The notes under the pieces: generated by a model
Database searches by the model: none
What the model saw: only the letters and a program-made list of their open reading frames with translations
Told to the model about the DNA's origin: nothing
From: Rhodanobacter sp.
GTDB taxonomy: Bacteria; Pseudomonadota; Gammaproteobacteria; Xanthomonadales; Rhodanobacteraceae
Length of the DNA stretch: 63,811 bases
Direction: 5' to 3'
Assembly (NCBI GenBank): GCA_030148505.1
Contig: JASBTI010000005.1
Coordinates: 1 to 63,811, forward strand
Shown: positions 45,029-54,448 of the stretch, one piece after another
Numbering within the stretch: position 1 is the first letter of the stretch
Layout: each line of letters opens with the position of its first letter
Program-made: the position numbers and the translations under genes

Positions 45029-45204
45029 AGATCGGGCAAGCCTCACGTTTGCTGGCGCCTGCCGAGCCGCGTGGCCCCGCGCGTGTCTTTTAATGTCCCG
45101 GCAATTCGCCGCTCTTATTGCACATAGGCCGCATTGCACGTCATCAGCGCGCCGTTCGTGCCACGGCGATGGCGCCTCCTGGATACCTTGCGCGGGAGCG
45201 GCAA

Positions 45205-45690
45205 GGCTGCTTGCCGACGTGTGCCACGGCATCGTGGGAATGCAGGCTTTCCAGATGTTCCACGCGTGGGTGGAAGCCGACGATGCCGGGGTAGGTTTCC
45301 AGCGCCGCGTAGATGCGTCGCGCGGCATCCTGCAGAACATCAGATTGCCGCTGTTGGCGAGTGCGAAGGCCTGTTCGTCCCCGCGCTTGACCGCCGCCTG
45401 AACGGGAGTGCCCAGTGCCCGCTCGACACGGTCCAACAGGGCCAACAGGCTTATCGGGGAATCATCGGCGGGGCGCTCGGAAATCCGCGCCACGCTGCGC
45501 TGCGCGTGGGGTGTCGCGACGATGCCCTGTTCGCTGCCGAGCCAAGCCAGTACGAGGCCGCGGTCCAGCGGCTGGCCCGGGTCGAAATCCTTGGCGAATT
45601 GATGCTGGACAAGCTGGCGCGACAAGGCCGCCGAGGCCGGGCATGTCGAGGAATACAGCACTTCGGTGGCCATCCAATGGCCATCCAATG
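45205..45690 (-). pseudogene. folE2: Degenerate FolE2 (GTP cyclohydrolase IB)
   Basis: The minus strand carries [20 protein letters not shown], then [20 protein letters not shown] and [20 protein letters not shown]. After a frameshift near 45340 it continues [20 protein letters not shown] and [16 protein letters not shown]. These are the active-site Cys segment, the Gln/His segment and the C-terminal ExxH of FolE2, the zinc-independent GTP cyclohydrolase usually induced by zinc starvation. The first 100 residues are absent. An 11-bp tandem duplication (GGCCATCCAAT, 45668-45689) lies at its 5' edge. No further gene is recognisable in 45029-45204 or 45691-45878. Confidence 0.6.
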
Positions 45691-45878
45691 GAAAGGGCGG
45701 CGGATCCGGCTACTTCCCCTGGGGGTTTCACCCCTTTATGGCTTCAGCGCCAGCGTCAAAAGCGATATGCGCCGGTGCTTGGCGCGGTGCGTACGGGTTT
45801 GCGCAGGGAGGGTTTCGCCCTTCACCGCAACGGGACCGGGCGTGCGCAGGTGCATTGCGGCCTTCTTGAACCCGATGC

Positions 45879-46226
45879 TCATGCAATCCCATGGCCACGT
45901 CCATATCGGGCCGGCGACGTAGCCACCTGGCGAGTAAAGGCCACGCTGAATGTACTGGCCGAACTGCAGCCAACGCGTTCGGCGATAGGCGAAAGCGCCG
46001 CTTCGCGAGCAAGCCTGGTAATCGTCCGCGAGTGACCGGGTTTCGCATGGAACGCACACAGTGCGCGAGCGAGCCGTTCGTCAGCCGGTTCACGTGCGAG
46101 ACGCGTGGCGCGTGTTTCCTCGCCAAGCAGCTGCACCAAGGTGGCCAGGCGCGCTGATTGCGAACATGGATGGCCTGGGGAAGCGGTGGCACCAGCAGTC
46201 AGGAGTCGGATGAACCAAAACTGCAA
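45879..46226 (-). pseudogene. AraC-family regulator remnant
   Basis: The frame contains ADERLARALCAFHAKPGHSR, then TITRLAREAALS and, after a gap, AERVGCSSASTFSVAFTRQV with SPARY. These are the two helix-turn-helix units of an AraC DNA-binding domain, but the stretch joining them is shortened (ALSPIAERV), so the first unit is incomplete. The ligand-binding domain is absent. It is probably another casualty of the rearrangements near the Tn3 element. Confidence 0.55.
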
Positions 46227-46423
46227 TGGCCTACATCTACCTCGCCTGGTGGCAGGCTTTGGACAAGCGCACCCTTGTGCCGGATCGAAGGGGAGCGGTA
46301 TGCCTTGTCGGGTAAATGCCAGTAGACTGGGTACGGGGCGTCTTCGCAGTTCGGCTTCGGAGACGTAAGGGGAGTCTCACTGGAACCGCCGCCTTTCGGC
46401 CGGCGTCGCACTGGGAAGGGCTG

Positions 46424-47842
46424 ATGTCCGGGACGTTTGGTTGGATACGGAAGGTGTCCAGCGCGGTGCGCGCGGTCCGCAGGGAGGCTGCCTCGGCGGA
46501 CCATGTGGATGGTACGCAGGGTCCCGTCGATCGCGCCGTCCGCCTTCTCGCCTGGCCCATGGCGACCGAGATGTTCGCCGAATCGGTCTTTGCGGTGGTC
46601 GATGTCTTCTGGGTCGCTCGCCTGGGCGCTTCGGCCATTGCAGCCGTCGGATTGGTCGAGGCGGCGATGAGCCTCATCTACGCTTTCGGCATCGGCCTGG
46701 CTTTTGCCACGGGCGCGCTGGTGGCGCGACAGGTCGGAGAAACCGGGCGGCTGAATGCGGGCGGCCCATTGGCAGGCCAGGCCTTGGCGTTGACCGTACT
46801 GGTCTCTTTCGCGCTCGGGTTGCCGATGGCTGTGTTCGCCTTCGATATCCTGCGTGTAGTGGGGGCTGACGACGCAACGGCGCGACTGGGGGTCGCCTGT
46901 GCACGGGTGATGTTCAGCTGCAACGTCACCTTGTCGCTGATGTTCGTCTGTGGTGCCGCGCTACGCGGTATCGGGCAGGCCAAAGTGCCGATGCGGGCGC
47001 TCTGGCTGGCCAACAGCTGCAACATGGTTTTAGCGCCGTGCCTGATTTTCGGATGGGCGGGCATGCCTGAACTTGGCGTGGCGGGAGCGGCCGTGGCGAC
47101 CACGGCGAGTCGCGGTCTGGGTGTGCTTTATCAGACACGTTACCTTGCCGCTGAGGGCGGCCTGCATGTGCGCTGGGCTGATTTGCGTCCGCGCTTCGCA
47201 TCTTTGCTTCGGATCGGTCGAATAGCATGGAATGGCACCTGGCAGATGCTGGTTGCCTCGACCAGCGCCATGGGCTTGTTCGCCATCGCCGGGTTGTCGG
47301 GCGATATCGCCCTGGCTGGCTGCACGGTTGCCTTGCGTGTGTCGCAATTCGTGTTGATGCCTTCGCTAGGGGTGGCCCGCGCCGCCGCGACTTTAGTGGG
47401 ACAGAATCTCGGCGCGGGCAAGCCCGACCGTGCGACCGCGGCCATACGCATAGCCGCCTGGACGAACATGATTGTTTTCGGCGTATTGGGAGCGCTGCTC
47501 GCGCTGGGCGCGGCACCGGTGGCCGCGCTGCTCACGCCGGATGCGCGCGTCGCGTTGGAGGCCACGCGTGCTTTGCGCATGGTGGCCGTCTCTTTTCCTT
47601 TTTACGCGGCAGGCATGTGCTTGCAGGGCGCTTTCAACGGCGCAGGCGATACCCTGACGCCGGCACGGGTCAATTTCCTATGTTTCTGGGTATTGCAGGT
47701 GCCCATGGCCTGGTGGTTGGCGGAACCGATGGGCCTTGGCACCTTTGGCCTCTACCTGGCCGTGGTGATCGGGTTCGCGGCTCTGGCAGTGGTCAGCGGG
47801 ATGCTGTTTGTCCGCGGACGTTGGAAGGCCCACCTTGTCTAA
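46424..47842 (+). CDS. MATE-family multidrug exporter of the polyketide cluster
   Basis: The 472-residue protein has twelve helices in two MATE repeats. It starts MSGTFGWIRKVSSAVRAVRR, then PMATEMFAESVFAVVDVFWV in helix 1, GVAGAAVATTASRGLG, and NGAGDTLTPARVNF in the second half. MATE proteins expel compounds by H+ or Na+ antiport. It opens the cluster and lies 16 bases before an aldehyde dehydrogenase, so export of and resistance to the polyketide is a natural inference. The start after GGGAAGGGCTG is preferred over a long upstream extension. Confidence 0.87.
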   Translation: MSGTFGWIRKVSSAVRAVRREAASADHVDGTQGPVDRAVRLLAWPMATEMFAESVFAVVDVFWVARLGASAIAAVGLVEAAMSLIYAFGIGLAFATGALVARQVGETGRLNAGGPLAGQALALTVLVSFALGLPMAVFAFDILRVVGADDATARLGVACARVMFSCNVTLSLMFVCGAALRGIGQAKVPMRALWLANSCNMVLAPCLIFGWAGMPELGVAGAAVATTASRGLGVLYQTRYLAAEGGLHVRWADLRPRFASLLRIGRIAWNGTWQMLVASTSAMGLFAIAGLSGDIALAGCTVALRVSQFVLMPSLGVARAAATLVGQNLGAGKPDRATAAIRIAAWTNMIVFGVLGALLALGAAPVAALLTPDARVALEATRALRMVAVSFPFYAAGMCLQGAFNGAGDTLTPARVNFLCFWVLQVPMAWWLAEPMGLGTFGLYLAVVIGFAALAVVSGMLFVRGRWKAHLV

Positions 47843-47858
47843 CCAGAGTGAGGTCCAC

Positions 47859-49349
47859 ATGCAAGCGGTAGTTGAGCCAAAGGCGTATTCGGACGGCGTT
47901 TCCACTTTCCTGGCCCGCGCAGGAAAATTGTTGATCGGGAACCAGTGGGTGGAGTCGGATACGGGGCGGATGTTTCCTGTCGAGCATCCCGCGACCGGCG
48001 AGGTGCTGGCTCACGTGGCTCTTGCCGGTGTGAGCGACGCAGACAAGGCTGTGACATCGGCGCGGCAAGGATTCAAGCGCTGGTCAGGCCTTTCGCCATC
48101 CAGCCGGGCGGCGCGGCTATTTCGCCTGGCCGACCTGCTTGAACAACATGCGGTCGAGCTGGCCGAGCTGGAGACACTCGATGTAGGCAAGCCGTTCGCT
48201 GCGGCGCGCATGCTGGATGTGCCGTTCGCGATCGAGACGCTGCGCTACAACGCAGGCTGGGCTACCAAGCTCACGGGTGAGTCCTTCGATCTGGCTTACC
48301 AGAGCAGCCCATTCAGTGCCGGGACGATCCGTCAGCCGGTGGGCGTGGTGGCGGCGATCGTGCCATGGAATTTCCCGTTGCTGCAGGCGATCATGAAAGT
48401 TTCGGCTGCTCTTGCCGCAGGCTGCGTGGTCGTACTCAAGCCTTCGGAAGTGACGCCGCTGGCGGCGTTGCGCTTGGGCGAGCTGGCCGTGGAGGCGGGG
48501 TTGCCGGCTGGCGTGTTGCAGGTGATCACGGGTACCGGAGCGGAGGCGGGCGCTGCACTGGTCGCACATGCTGGCGTTGACAAGGTGTCTTTTACTGGAT
48601 CGACCGCGGTCGGGCGGGAGGTCGTGCGCTCCTGTGCAAGCGACTTCAAGCGGGTGACGTTGGAGCTGGGCGGCAAGTCGCCGAACATCATATTCGCCGA
48701 CGCGGATCTTCCGCGCGCGATCGCGGGAGCTGCGCAGGCGATCTTCTTCAATGCCGGACAGGCTTGCTACGCGGGCGCCCGCCTCTATGTGGAGAAAGCG
48801 GTCTACGAGCAGGTGCTGCAAGGCCTGGTGGCTGCTGCCGCGGCGTTGCGAGTCGGCGACCCCTTCGCGCTCGACTCAGAGATGGGGCCGCTGGTGTCCG
48901 CCAGGCAGCTCACGCGCGTGCTTGACTTCGTTGCGGCCGGTCGGCGCGAGGGCGCGCGCGTGGTGCATGGTGGCACGCGGCTGGATCGCCCTGGCTACTT
49001 CATGGCTCCGACGGTGTTCACCGACGTGCGTGAGGAAATGGGCATCATGCAGGAGGAGATCTTCGGTCCCGTCGTTTGTGTTTCGCCATTCAGCGACATC
49101 CGTGACGTCGTCGCCAGGGCGAACGATTCGCGCTACGGGCTCGCGGCGGGCATCTGGTCGAGTGATGCGCGCAAGGCGCAGACAGTCGCGCGCGCGCTTC
49201 GCGCGGGAACCGTATGGATCAACACGTACCACACGATCGATCCGGCCATGCCGTTCGGCGGTTGGCGCGAATCCGGCTGGGGCAGGGAGTTCGGTCGCCA
49301 AGGAGTGGAATCCTTCACCGAGCTCAAATCCATTGCAACGCGCCTCTGA
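47859..49349 (+). CDS. NAD(P)+-dependent aldehyde dehydrogenase
   Basis: The 496-residue enzyme has the full ALDH plan: cofactor segment AIVPWNFPLLQAIMKV, FTGSTAVGREV, the general base in LELGGKSPNI, the catalytic Cys in FNAGQACYAGARLYV, and MPFGGWRESGWGREFG near the end. It oxidises an aldehyde to an acid and could make a starter or finish a side chain; sequence does not say which. It ends one base before the acyltransferase start, so the two are in one transcript. Confidence 0.9.
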   Translation: MQAVVEPKAYSDGVSTFLARAGKLLIGNQWVESDTGRMFPVEHPATGEVLAHVALAGVSDADKAVTSARQGFKRWSGLSPSSRAARLFRLADLLEQHAVELAELETLDVGKPFAAARMLDVPFAIETLRYNAGWATKLTGESFDLAYQSSPFSAGTIRQPVGVVAAIVPWNFPLLQAIMKVSAALAAGCVVVLKPSEVTPLAALRLGELAVEAGLPAGVLQVITGTGAEAGAALVAHAGVDKVSFTGSTAVGREVVRSCASDFKRVTLELGGKSPNIIFADADLPRAIAGAAQAIFFNAGQACYAGARLYVEKAVYEQVLQGLVAAAAALRVGDPFALDSEMGPLVSARQLTRVLDFVAAGRREGARVVHGGTRLDRPGYFMAPTVFTDVREEMGIMQEEIFGPVVCVSPFSDIRDVVARANDSRYGLAAGIWSSDARKAQTVARALRAGTVWINTYHTIDPAMPFGGWRESGWGREFGRQGVESFTELKSIATRL

Positions 49350-49350
49350 C

Positions 49351-50337
49351 ATGGGGCACTTCGTCCGCTCTCCGGCGATGAGAGCCGGCGCGGAAAAATC
49401 TTCGCGCACGGTTTTCCTGTTCGCAGGGCAAGGTTCGCAACATCCGCATATGGCTCGCGGGCTGTTCGATGGCAACGAGGTCTTCCACGGCTGGATGGAG
49501 CGTCTCGATGCTTGCGCGCGGCAATGGTGTGGCGAATCGATCCTGGCCGCCCTTTACGATCCGCGAACCACGCGTGGAGGCGAGCTGGACCGCCTCTGCA
49601 TTTCCCATCCGGCCATCTTCATGGTCGAGTACGCGGCAGCGCGCGCGGTCATCGCCGCGGGCGTGCGGCCGGATCTGGTGGTAGGTGCGAGCCTGGGCTC
49701 TTTCGCTGCCGCGGCCGTTGCCGAAGTGATTGAGCCCGAGGTTGCGCTCGAAGCAGTTATCCAGCAGGCGGCGGCCCTCGAGGCATGTTGCGAAGCGGGT
49801 GGCATGATGGCGATCCTCGCCCCGCCCGGGGAGCATCTTCCCTGGCTGGAAGGCCGCTGCGAAGTGGCTGCCGTGAACCTCGCTGCGCACTTCGTGATTG
49901 CGGCGCCCGAAGCGGAATTGAGTGCAATCCAGGACGAACTGGCGCGACGAAAAGTGGCGTTTCAGCGGCTGCCTGTCCGTTATCCTTTTCATTCAGCCTG
50001 GATTGACGAGGCCGAAGCACCGTTCGCTTCCTATTGCGCGAGCCTTAGTCTGGCAAGGCCTCGCGTGCGTTTCGTCTGCTGCGCGCGCGCGGTGGAGCTC
50101 GAACAACTCCCGGCCGACTTTTTCTGGCGTGTCGTCCGTCGCCCGATCCGTTTTTCCGAGGCGATGACATGGCTCGCCATGCAAAGCGAGCTGAGCTGCA
50201 TCGATCTGAGCCCGTCGGGCACATTGGCCACGTTTCTCCGTCACATGCCGTTGGTGCGGCATGACATACAAACGGTGTTCAGTCGGCATGGGACCGACAA
50301 GATCGCCCATGAACAGCTGGGCCCTTCGCTTACTTGA
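49351..50337 (+). CDS. Trans-acting malonyl-type acyltransferase
   Basis: The 328-residue protein has the FabD/PksC fold: FLFAGQGSQHPHMARGLF near the start, catalytic Ser114 in VGASLGSFAAAA, and His214 in YPFHSAWID. GASLG replaces the usual GHSLG, a mild change that may affect acyl choice or point to proofreading hydrolysis. The PKS module in this window has no AT domain, so an enzyme of this type must load it in trans. The long frame from 48751 is only a readable extension inside the ALDH gene and is rejected. Confidence 0.85.
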   Translation: MGHFVRSPAMRAGAEKSSRTVFLFAGQGSQHPHMARGLFDGNEVFHGWMERLDACARQWCGESILAALYDPRTTRGGELDRLCISHPAIFMVEYAAARAVIAAGVRPDLVVGASLGSFAAAAVAEVIEPEVALEAVIQQAAALEACCEAGGMMAILAPPGEHLPWLEGRCEVAAVNLAAHFVIAAPEAELSAIQDELARRKVAFQRLPVRYPFHSAWIDEAEAPFASYCASLSLARPRVRFVCCARAVELEQLPADFFWRVVRRPIRFSEAMTWLAMQSELSCIDLSPSGTLATFLRHMPLVRHDIQTVFSRHGTDKIAHEQLGPSLT

Positions 50338-50400
50338 CCGGTTCAGGCTGATATATTCCGGACCATGGCGCGGAATAGGGAAGTTGGCCGGGATGGCAGT

Positions 50401-51765
50401 ATGACGACGATCCTGATCGTAGACGACGATGCAAGCATCGTTCGTGCATTGCGTCTCTTGCTGACGAGCGAGGGGCTGGACTGCCTCGGGGTGGAGTCTC
50501 CCGAAGCGGCTATCGAGGCGGTGCGCCGGCAGCCGTTCCAGGCAGCGCTTGTCGACCTGAATTATCGTGACGACACGACATCGGGGAAGGGGGGGCTTGC
50601 GCTGATTGGCGCCTTGCGCGAGACGGCCGAAGACATGCCCGTGATCGCGATGACCGGCTGGGGCACCATTGGCGTCGCGGTGGAGGCCATGCAACGGGGC
50701 GCTGTCGACTTCATCGAGAAGCCGTGGGACAACCGCCGGTTGCTCAATGTCATCCGTGCGCAGATCAAATTATCTGCGTCCGCCGAGCGCGAAAAGCGCT
50801 TGCAGGCCGAGAACGTACTGCTGCGCGGCCAGGACGATGACGTGGGGATCATTTTCTGTTCCAGTGCCATGGACGAGTTGCTGGCGATGGCGCGCCGGGT
50901 CGCGCAGAGTGAGATTCCCGTTCTGGTCACTGGTGAGAACGGTACCGGCAAGAGCCTCCTCGCGGGTTATATCCACCGCCACTCGCCCCGAGCGGAGGGG
51001 CCGTTCATTGGTGTGAACATGGGTGCTTTGTCGGAGACGACCTTCGAGAGCGAATTGTTCGGGCACACGCGAGGCGCTTTTACCGACGCCAAGGCCGACC
51101 GGGTCGGACGCGTCGAACTGGCCGAAGGCGGCACGCTTTTCTTCGACGAGATCGCGAACCTGCCGCTCGCGCAGCAGGCGAAGATCCTCCGGCTTCTCGA
51201 GGAGCGCAGTTACGAAAAACTTGGCAGTTCCCATCCCAGGAAGGCGAATGTGCGCTTCATCTCGGCCACCAACGCGGAGCTCGGAACGCTGGTCGCCGAA
51301 CGAAGCTTTCGCCAGGATCTGCTTTACCGCTTGAACGGAGTGACCTTGCGCATGCCTGCGCTGCGGGAGCGGCCTGAAGATATTCCCCTGCTCGCGGATC
51401 GTTTCCTGACGCGAGCCCGCAAGCACTACCAGTCTCCGGCGTCGACCTTCTCCGCGAGCGCGCGCCGGACGATGGCGGCCTATGCATGGCCGGGCAACAT
51501 CAGGGAATTGCAGCACGTGGTCGAGCGCTCGGTCTTGTTGTCCCAGGATGACGCGATCACCGAGCGTGACCTGCAACTCGATGGGGCCGGCGGTTCGGGG
51601 AGGACGGGGCCGGAGCTCGACGATCTGTCCCTGGACGAAATGGAGACGTGGTTCATCCGGCGCACCCTCGCTCGCCACGAAGGGAACGCGAACGCTGCCG
51701 CCAAGGCCTTGGGCATCAGTCGCTCGGCCTTGTACCGGCGTCTTGGCAAGCAGGACCCGGCTTGA
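50401..51765 (+). CDS. NtrC-family sigma-54-dependent response regulator
   Basis: From MTTILIVDDDASIVRAL, the 454-residue protein has a receiver domain (phospho-acceptor Asp52 in ALVDLNYRD), a AAA+ domain with Walker A GENGTGKS (178-185) and the sigma-54 contact loop GAFTDA (225-230), and a Fis-type DNA-binding end (NANAAAKALGISRSALYRRL). It should activate sigma-54 promoters when phosphorylated by the adjacent kinase. An ATG 36 bases upstream is possible. It lies inside the polyketide cluster between AT and KS genes, and its stop overlaps the kinase start. Confidence 0.92.
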   Translation: MTTILIVDDDASIVRALRLLLTSEGLDCLGVESPEAAIEAVRRQPFQAALVDLNYRDDTTSGKGGLALIGALRETAEDMPVIAMTGWGTIGVAVEAMQRGAVDFIEKPWDNRRLLNVIRAQIKLSASAEREKRLQAENVLLRGQDDDVGIIFCSSAMDELLAMARRVAQSEIPVLVTGENGTGKSLLAGYIHRHSPRAEGPFIGVNMGALSETTFESELFGHTRGAFTDAKADRVGRVELAEGGTLFFDEIANLPLAQQAKILRLLEERSYEKLGSSHPRKANVRFISATNAELGTLVAERSFRQDLLYRLNGVTLRMPALRERPEDIPLLADRFLTRARKHYQSPASTFSASARRTMAAYAWPGNIRELQHVVERSVLLSQDDAITERDLQLDGAGGSGRTGPELDDLSLDEMETWFIRRTLARHEGNANAAAKALGISRSALYRRLGKQDPA

Positions 51766-53117
51766 TCCTTCGCGCACGCTCTTCCAGGGCTCATCGGAGC
51801 GCCAGGCCGCTGCTAAGCGGCCTGGTCGTCTGGATCGCGAGCACGACACTCCCCCTGCTATTCGTTTTTGCCTGGAGCCTGGTCTACCCCTTGTCGACCA
51901 GGCTGCTTGCAGGCTGCGTCGCGGCATCGTTGGGCTGGACCGGCTTCGTCGCGTGGCTGGTGCGCAAGCGCCTGGCCAAGCACTTCCGCACGCTGGGCAA
52001 CATGGTCGAGTCCACCCGTGTGCAGGACTACAGCGTTCGCGCGGTGCACGCCCGCGAGCCAGGTCCTCTTGGTGAGCTGTATCGCCAGGTCAATGCGCTC
52101 ATCGCCGACTTGGACGACAGGCGCAGCACCGAGGAAGAACTGCTGGGCATTCTTCGCAAGGTGGTCGACCAGATCGGTGTGGCCATCCTGGTCTTCGATG
52201 CTGCGGGGCGCCTGCGCCTGGTCAATCCGCTGGGATTCAAATTGCTCGGCCTTGCCGCGAAGAGTGAACACGGAATCGCCTATGCCGACACGCCGTTCGC
52301 GCACATGGAACTGAGCGCCGAACCCAGCCTGTTCGACTGCCGTTTCGCAGGCGGCGACGGCCGCTGGCAAATCAGCAGCCAGTCCTATCGCCAGCGCGGG
52401 CGTCCTGCACGCATCGTGTTTGTCGCCGACGTCGGACAGGTGCTTGCCGATGAGGAAATACGCGTATGGCAACGGCTGATCCGAGTGGTCAGCCACGAGG
52501 TCAACAACTCGCTGGCTCCGATCGCATCGTTATGCCAGACGCTGGACGGCATTCTCGCGCGTGCCAGCGAGCAGGCGCATGTCCCGGTGGTGCGGGATGG
52601 CTTGGCGCTGATCGCCGAGCGCGCGTCGGGATTGAAGGACTTCATTTCCGTATACGCCAGGATCGCGCGGCTGCCGGAAGCGAAGAAGACATTGTTCCCA
52701 GTGGGGCGGCTGGTGAGACGCGTCATGGGCATGTTCGCCGCTGATGGCGCCGGGATCATGGGAGAGATTCCCGATCTCGAAATATTCGGGGATGAGGTTC
52801 ATCTCGAGCAGGTGCTCATCAACCTGCTGCGCAACGCGGTGCAGGCAACGGGTGGAGCCGCCGGCATGGTTACGCTGAGCGTACGCGTCCACGGCGATAG
52901 TTGTGAATTCGAGATCGCGGATCGAGGGCCAGGCATTGCCAATCCCGGAAACCTGTTTGTGCCGTTCTACACCACCAAGCCGGACGGTGCCGGCATAGGC
53001 CTGGTGCTGTGCCGGAACATTCTGGCGAAGCATGCGGGAAAGGTGACCTTGACTAACCGGGACGATGGGCACGGGGCCGTTGCGAGAGTGGCACTGCCAC
53101 TGCCACCGACGAAATGA
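51762..53117 (+). CDS. Sensor histidine kinase partner
   Basis: Starting at a TTG that overlaps the regulator's stop (TTGA), the protein has 451 residues. Two membrane helices lie near the N-terminus (VVWIASTTLPLLFVFAWSLV and CVAASLGWTGFVAWLV), followed by HAMP- and PAS-like segments. The phospho-acceptor is His245 in RVVSHEVNNSLAPI. The catalytic ATP site has INLLRNAVQA (N box), ADRGPGI (G1) and TTKPDGAGIGL (G2). The periplasmic loop is very short, so it may sense the membrane or a cytoplasmic signal. Confidence 0.88.
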   Translation: MILRARSSRAHRSARPLLSGLVVWIASTTLPLLFVFAWSLVYPLSTRLLAGCVAASLGWTGFVAWLVRKRLAKHFRTLGNMVESTRVQDYSVRAVHAREPGPLGELYRQVNALIADLDDRRSTEEELLGILRKVVDQIGVAILVFDAAGRLRLVNPLGFKLLGLAAKSEHGIAYADTPFAHMELSAEPSLFDCRFAGGDGRWQISSQSYRQRGRPARIVFVADVGQVLADEEIRVWQRLIRVVSHEVNNSLAPIASLCQTLDGILARASEQAHVPVVRDGLALIAERASGLKDFISVYARIARLPEAKKTLFPVGRLVRRVMGMFAADGAGIMGEIPDLEIFGDEVHLEQVLINLLRNAVQATGGAAGMVTLSVRVHGDSCEFEIADRGPGIANPGNLFVPFYTTKPDGAGIGLVLCRNILAKHAGKVTLTNRDDGHGAVARVALPLPPTK

Positions 53118-53213
53118 CGCACCCTGGCGGCTTGCTCTGGCGGCCGCGCGATTGCACACTCATCCGGCAAGGTGTCATCCAATGCGATCACAGGTGCCGA
53201 CAAGGAGCTAAGG

Positions 53214-54431
53214 ATGGGGGCTGGTTCGGTGGTCACCGGGTTGGGCGTCGTTTCCGCCATCGGTCAGGGCAAGGAAGCTTTCGCCGATGCGTTGCTGCAG
53301 GGCAGAACGGCGTTCGGCTTCATGCAGCGTCCCGGTCGTCAAAAGGATACGCGTTTCATCGGGGCTGAACTGGGCGACATTTGCTTGCCTTCTGATATTC
53401 CGCCGCAGGCGTTGCGGACGGCATCGCTTTCGGCCACGGCGGCCCTGGCTGTACTTCACGAGGCCTGGCACGAAGCGCAACTCGGCGAGCTGGACCCCTA
53501 CCGTGTCGGTTTGATCGTGGGTGGGAACAATATCCAGCAACGGGAGCTTACGGCGGTGCACGACGCCTATCGTGAGCGCATGGCGTTCCTGCGGCCTGCT
53601 TACGGCATGGCATTCCTGGACACCGACGTGGCCGGCCTGTGCAGCGCGCAATTCGGTATCCGTGGCGCGGCTTTCACGGTGGGCGGGGCCTCGGCCAGCG
53701 GACAGCTGGCCATCCTCCAGGCACGGCAACTGGTGGCCAGCGGCGAGCTTGATGCATGCGTGGCGATTGGTGCGCTGATGGATCTGTCTTATTGGGAATG
53801 CCGGGGGCTGCGCGCACTTGGCGCGATGGGGTCGACCCAGTTCGCCGAGAGGCCGGATGCTGCGTGCCGGCCGTTCGATCGTGCACACGACGGTTTCATC
53901 TATGGAGAATGCTGTGCCGCCGCGGTGATCGAATCGGAGCAGTCGGCGTCAAGGCGAGCACGGGCCCCCTATGCGCGTTTATCCGGCTGGGCCATGGTGA
54001 TGGATGCCAATCGCAATCCCGATCCCTCGCATGAAGGGGAGGTGCGTGCCATGCGCGACGCGCTCGGCCGGGCCGGATGGCGTGCCGGGCAAGTTGACTA
54101 CGTGAATCCGCACGGCACCGCGTCCGTGATCGGTGATGAAACCGAGGTGGCGGCGCTCAAGGAAGCAGGGTTGGGCGGCGCATGGATCAATGCCACGAAA
54201 TCGTTGACGGGGCACGGACTCACGGCAGCTGGCGCTGTCGAAGTCGCGGCTACGTTGATACAGATGCGGAAAGGGCGTTTACATCCTTGCAGAAACCTCG
54301 ATGATCCTATCGACCCGTCTTTGCGATGGGTTGGGCCGGAAGCAGTCGATGCGCCGATTCAGACGGCCCTTAGCTTGAGCATGGGTTTCGGCGGGATCAA
54401 TACTGCCCTGTGTTGGGAAGCCATGCGGTGA
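53214..54431 (+). CDS. PksF-like ketosynthase with active Cys replaced (beta-branching)
   Basis: The 405-residue protein has the thiolase/KS fold. At the place of DTACSSS it reads VGGASASGQ, so the acylating Cys is gone and Ser160 or Ser162 stands there. The two His are kept: H300 in NPHGTAS and H334 in SLTGHGL. This is the signature of the decarboxylating KS of HMG-CoA-synthase cassettes (PksF type), which makes acetyl-ACP from malonyl-ACP for beta-methyl branching. AAGGAG before the ATG at 53214 decides the start over a GTG at 53172. A PksH-like gene follows at once. Confidence 0.82.
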   Translation: MGAGSVVTGLGVVSAIGQGKEAFADALLQGRTAFGFMQRPGRQKDTRFIGAELGDICLPSDIPPQALRTASLSATAALAVLHEAWHEAQLGELDPYRVGLIVGGNNIQQRELTAVHDAYRERMAFLRPAYGMAFLDTDVAGLCSAQFGIRGAAFTVGGASASGQLAILQARQLVASGELDACVAIGALMDLSYWECRGLRALGAMGSTQFAERPDAACRPFDRAHDGFIYGECCAAAVIESEQSASRRARAPYARLSGWAMVMDANRNPDPSHEGEVRAMRDALGRAGWRAGQVDYVNPHGTASVIGDETEVAALKEAGLGGAWINATKSLTGHGLTAAGAVEVAATLIQMRKGRLHPCRNLDDPIDPSLRWVGPEAVDAPIQTALSLSMGFGGINTALCWEAMR

Positions 54432-54448
54432 CCAGGGAGCCACGTTAT

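Noticed and set aside
45668..45689. 11-bp tandem repeat as a regulatory iteron
   Set aside because: Only two copies occur, within the FolE2 remnant, which fits a slippage duplication that helped break the gene.
48751..49350. N-terminal extension of the acyltransferase into the ALDH gene
   Set aside because: The extension is Arg/Ser-rich out-of-frame ALDH sequence; the FabD-like protein begins at 49351.
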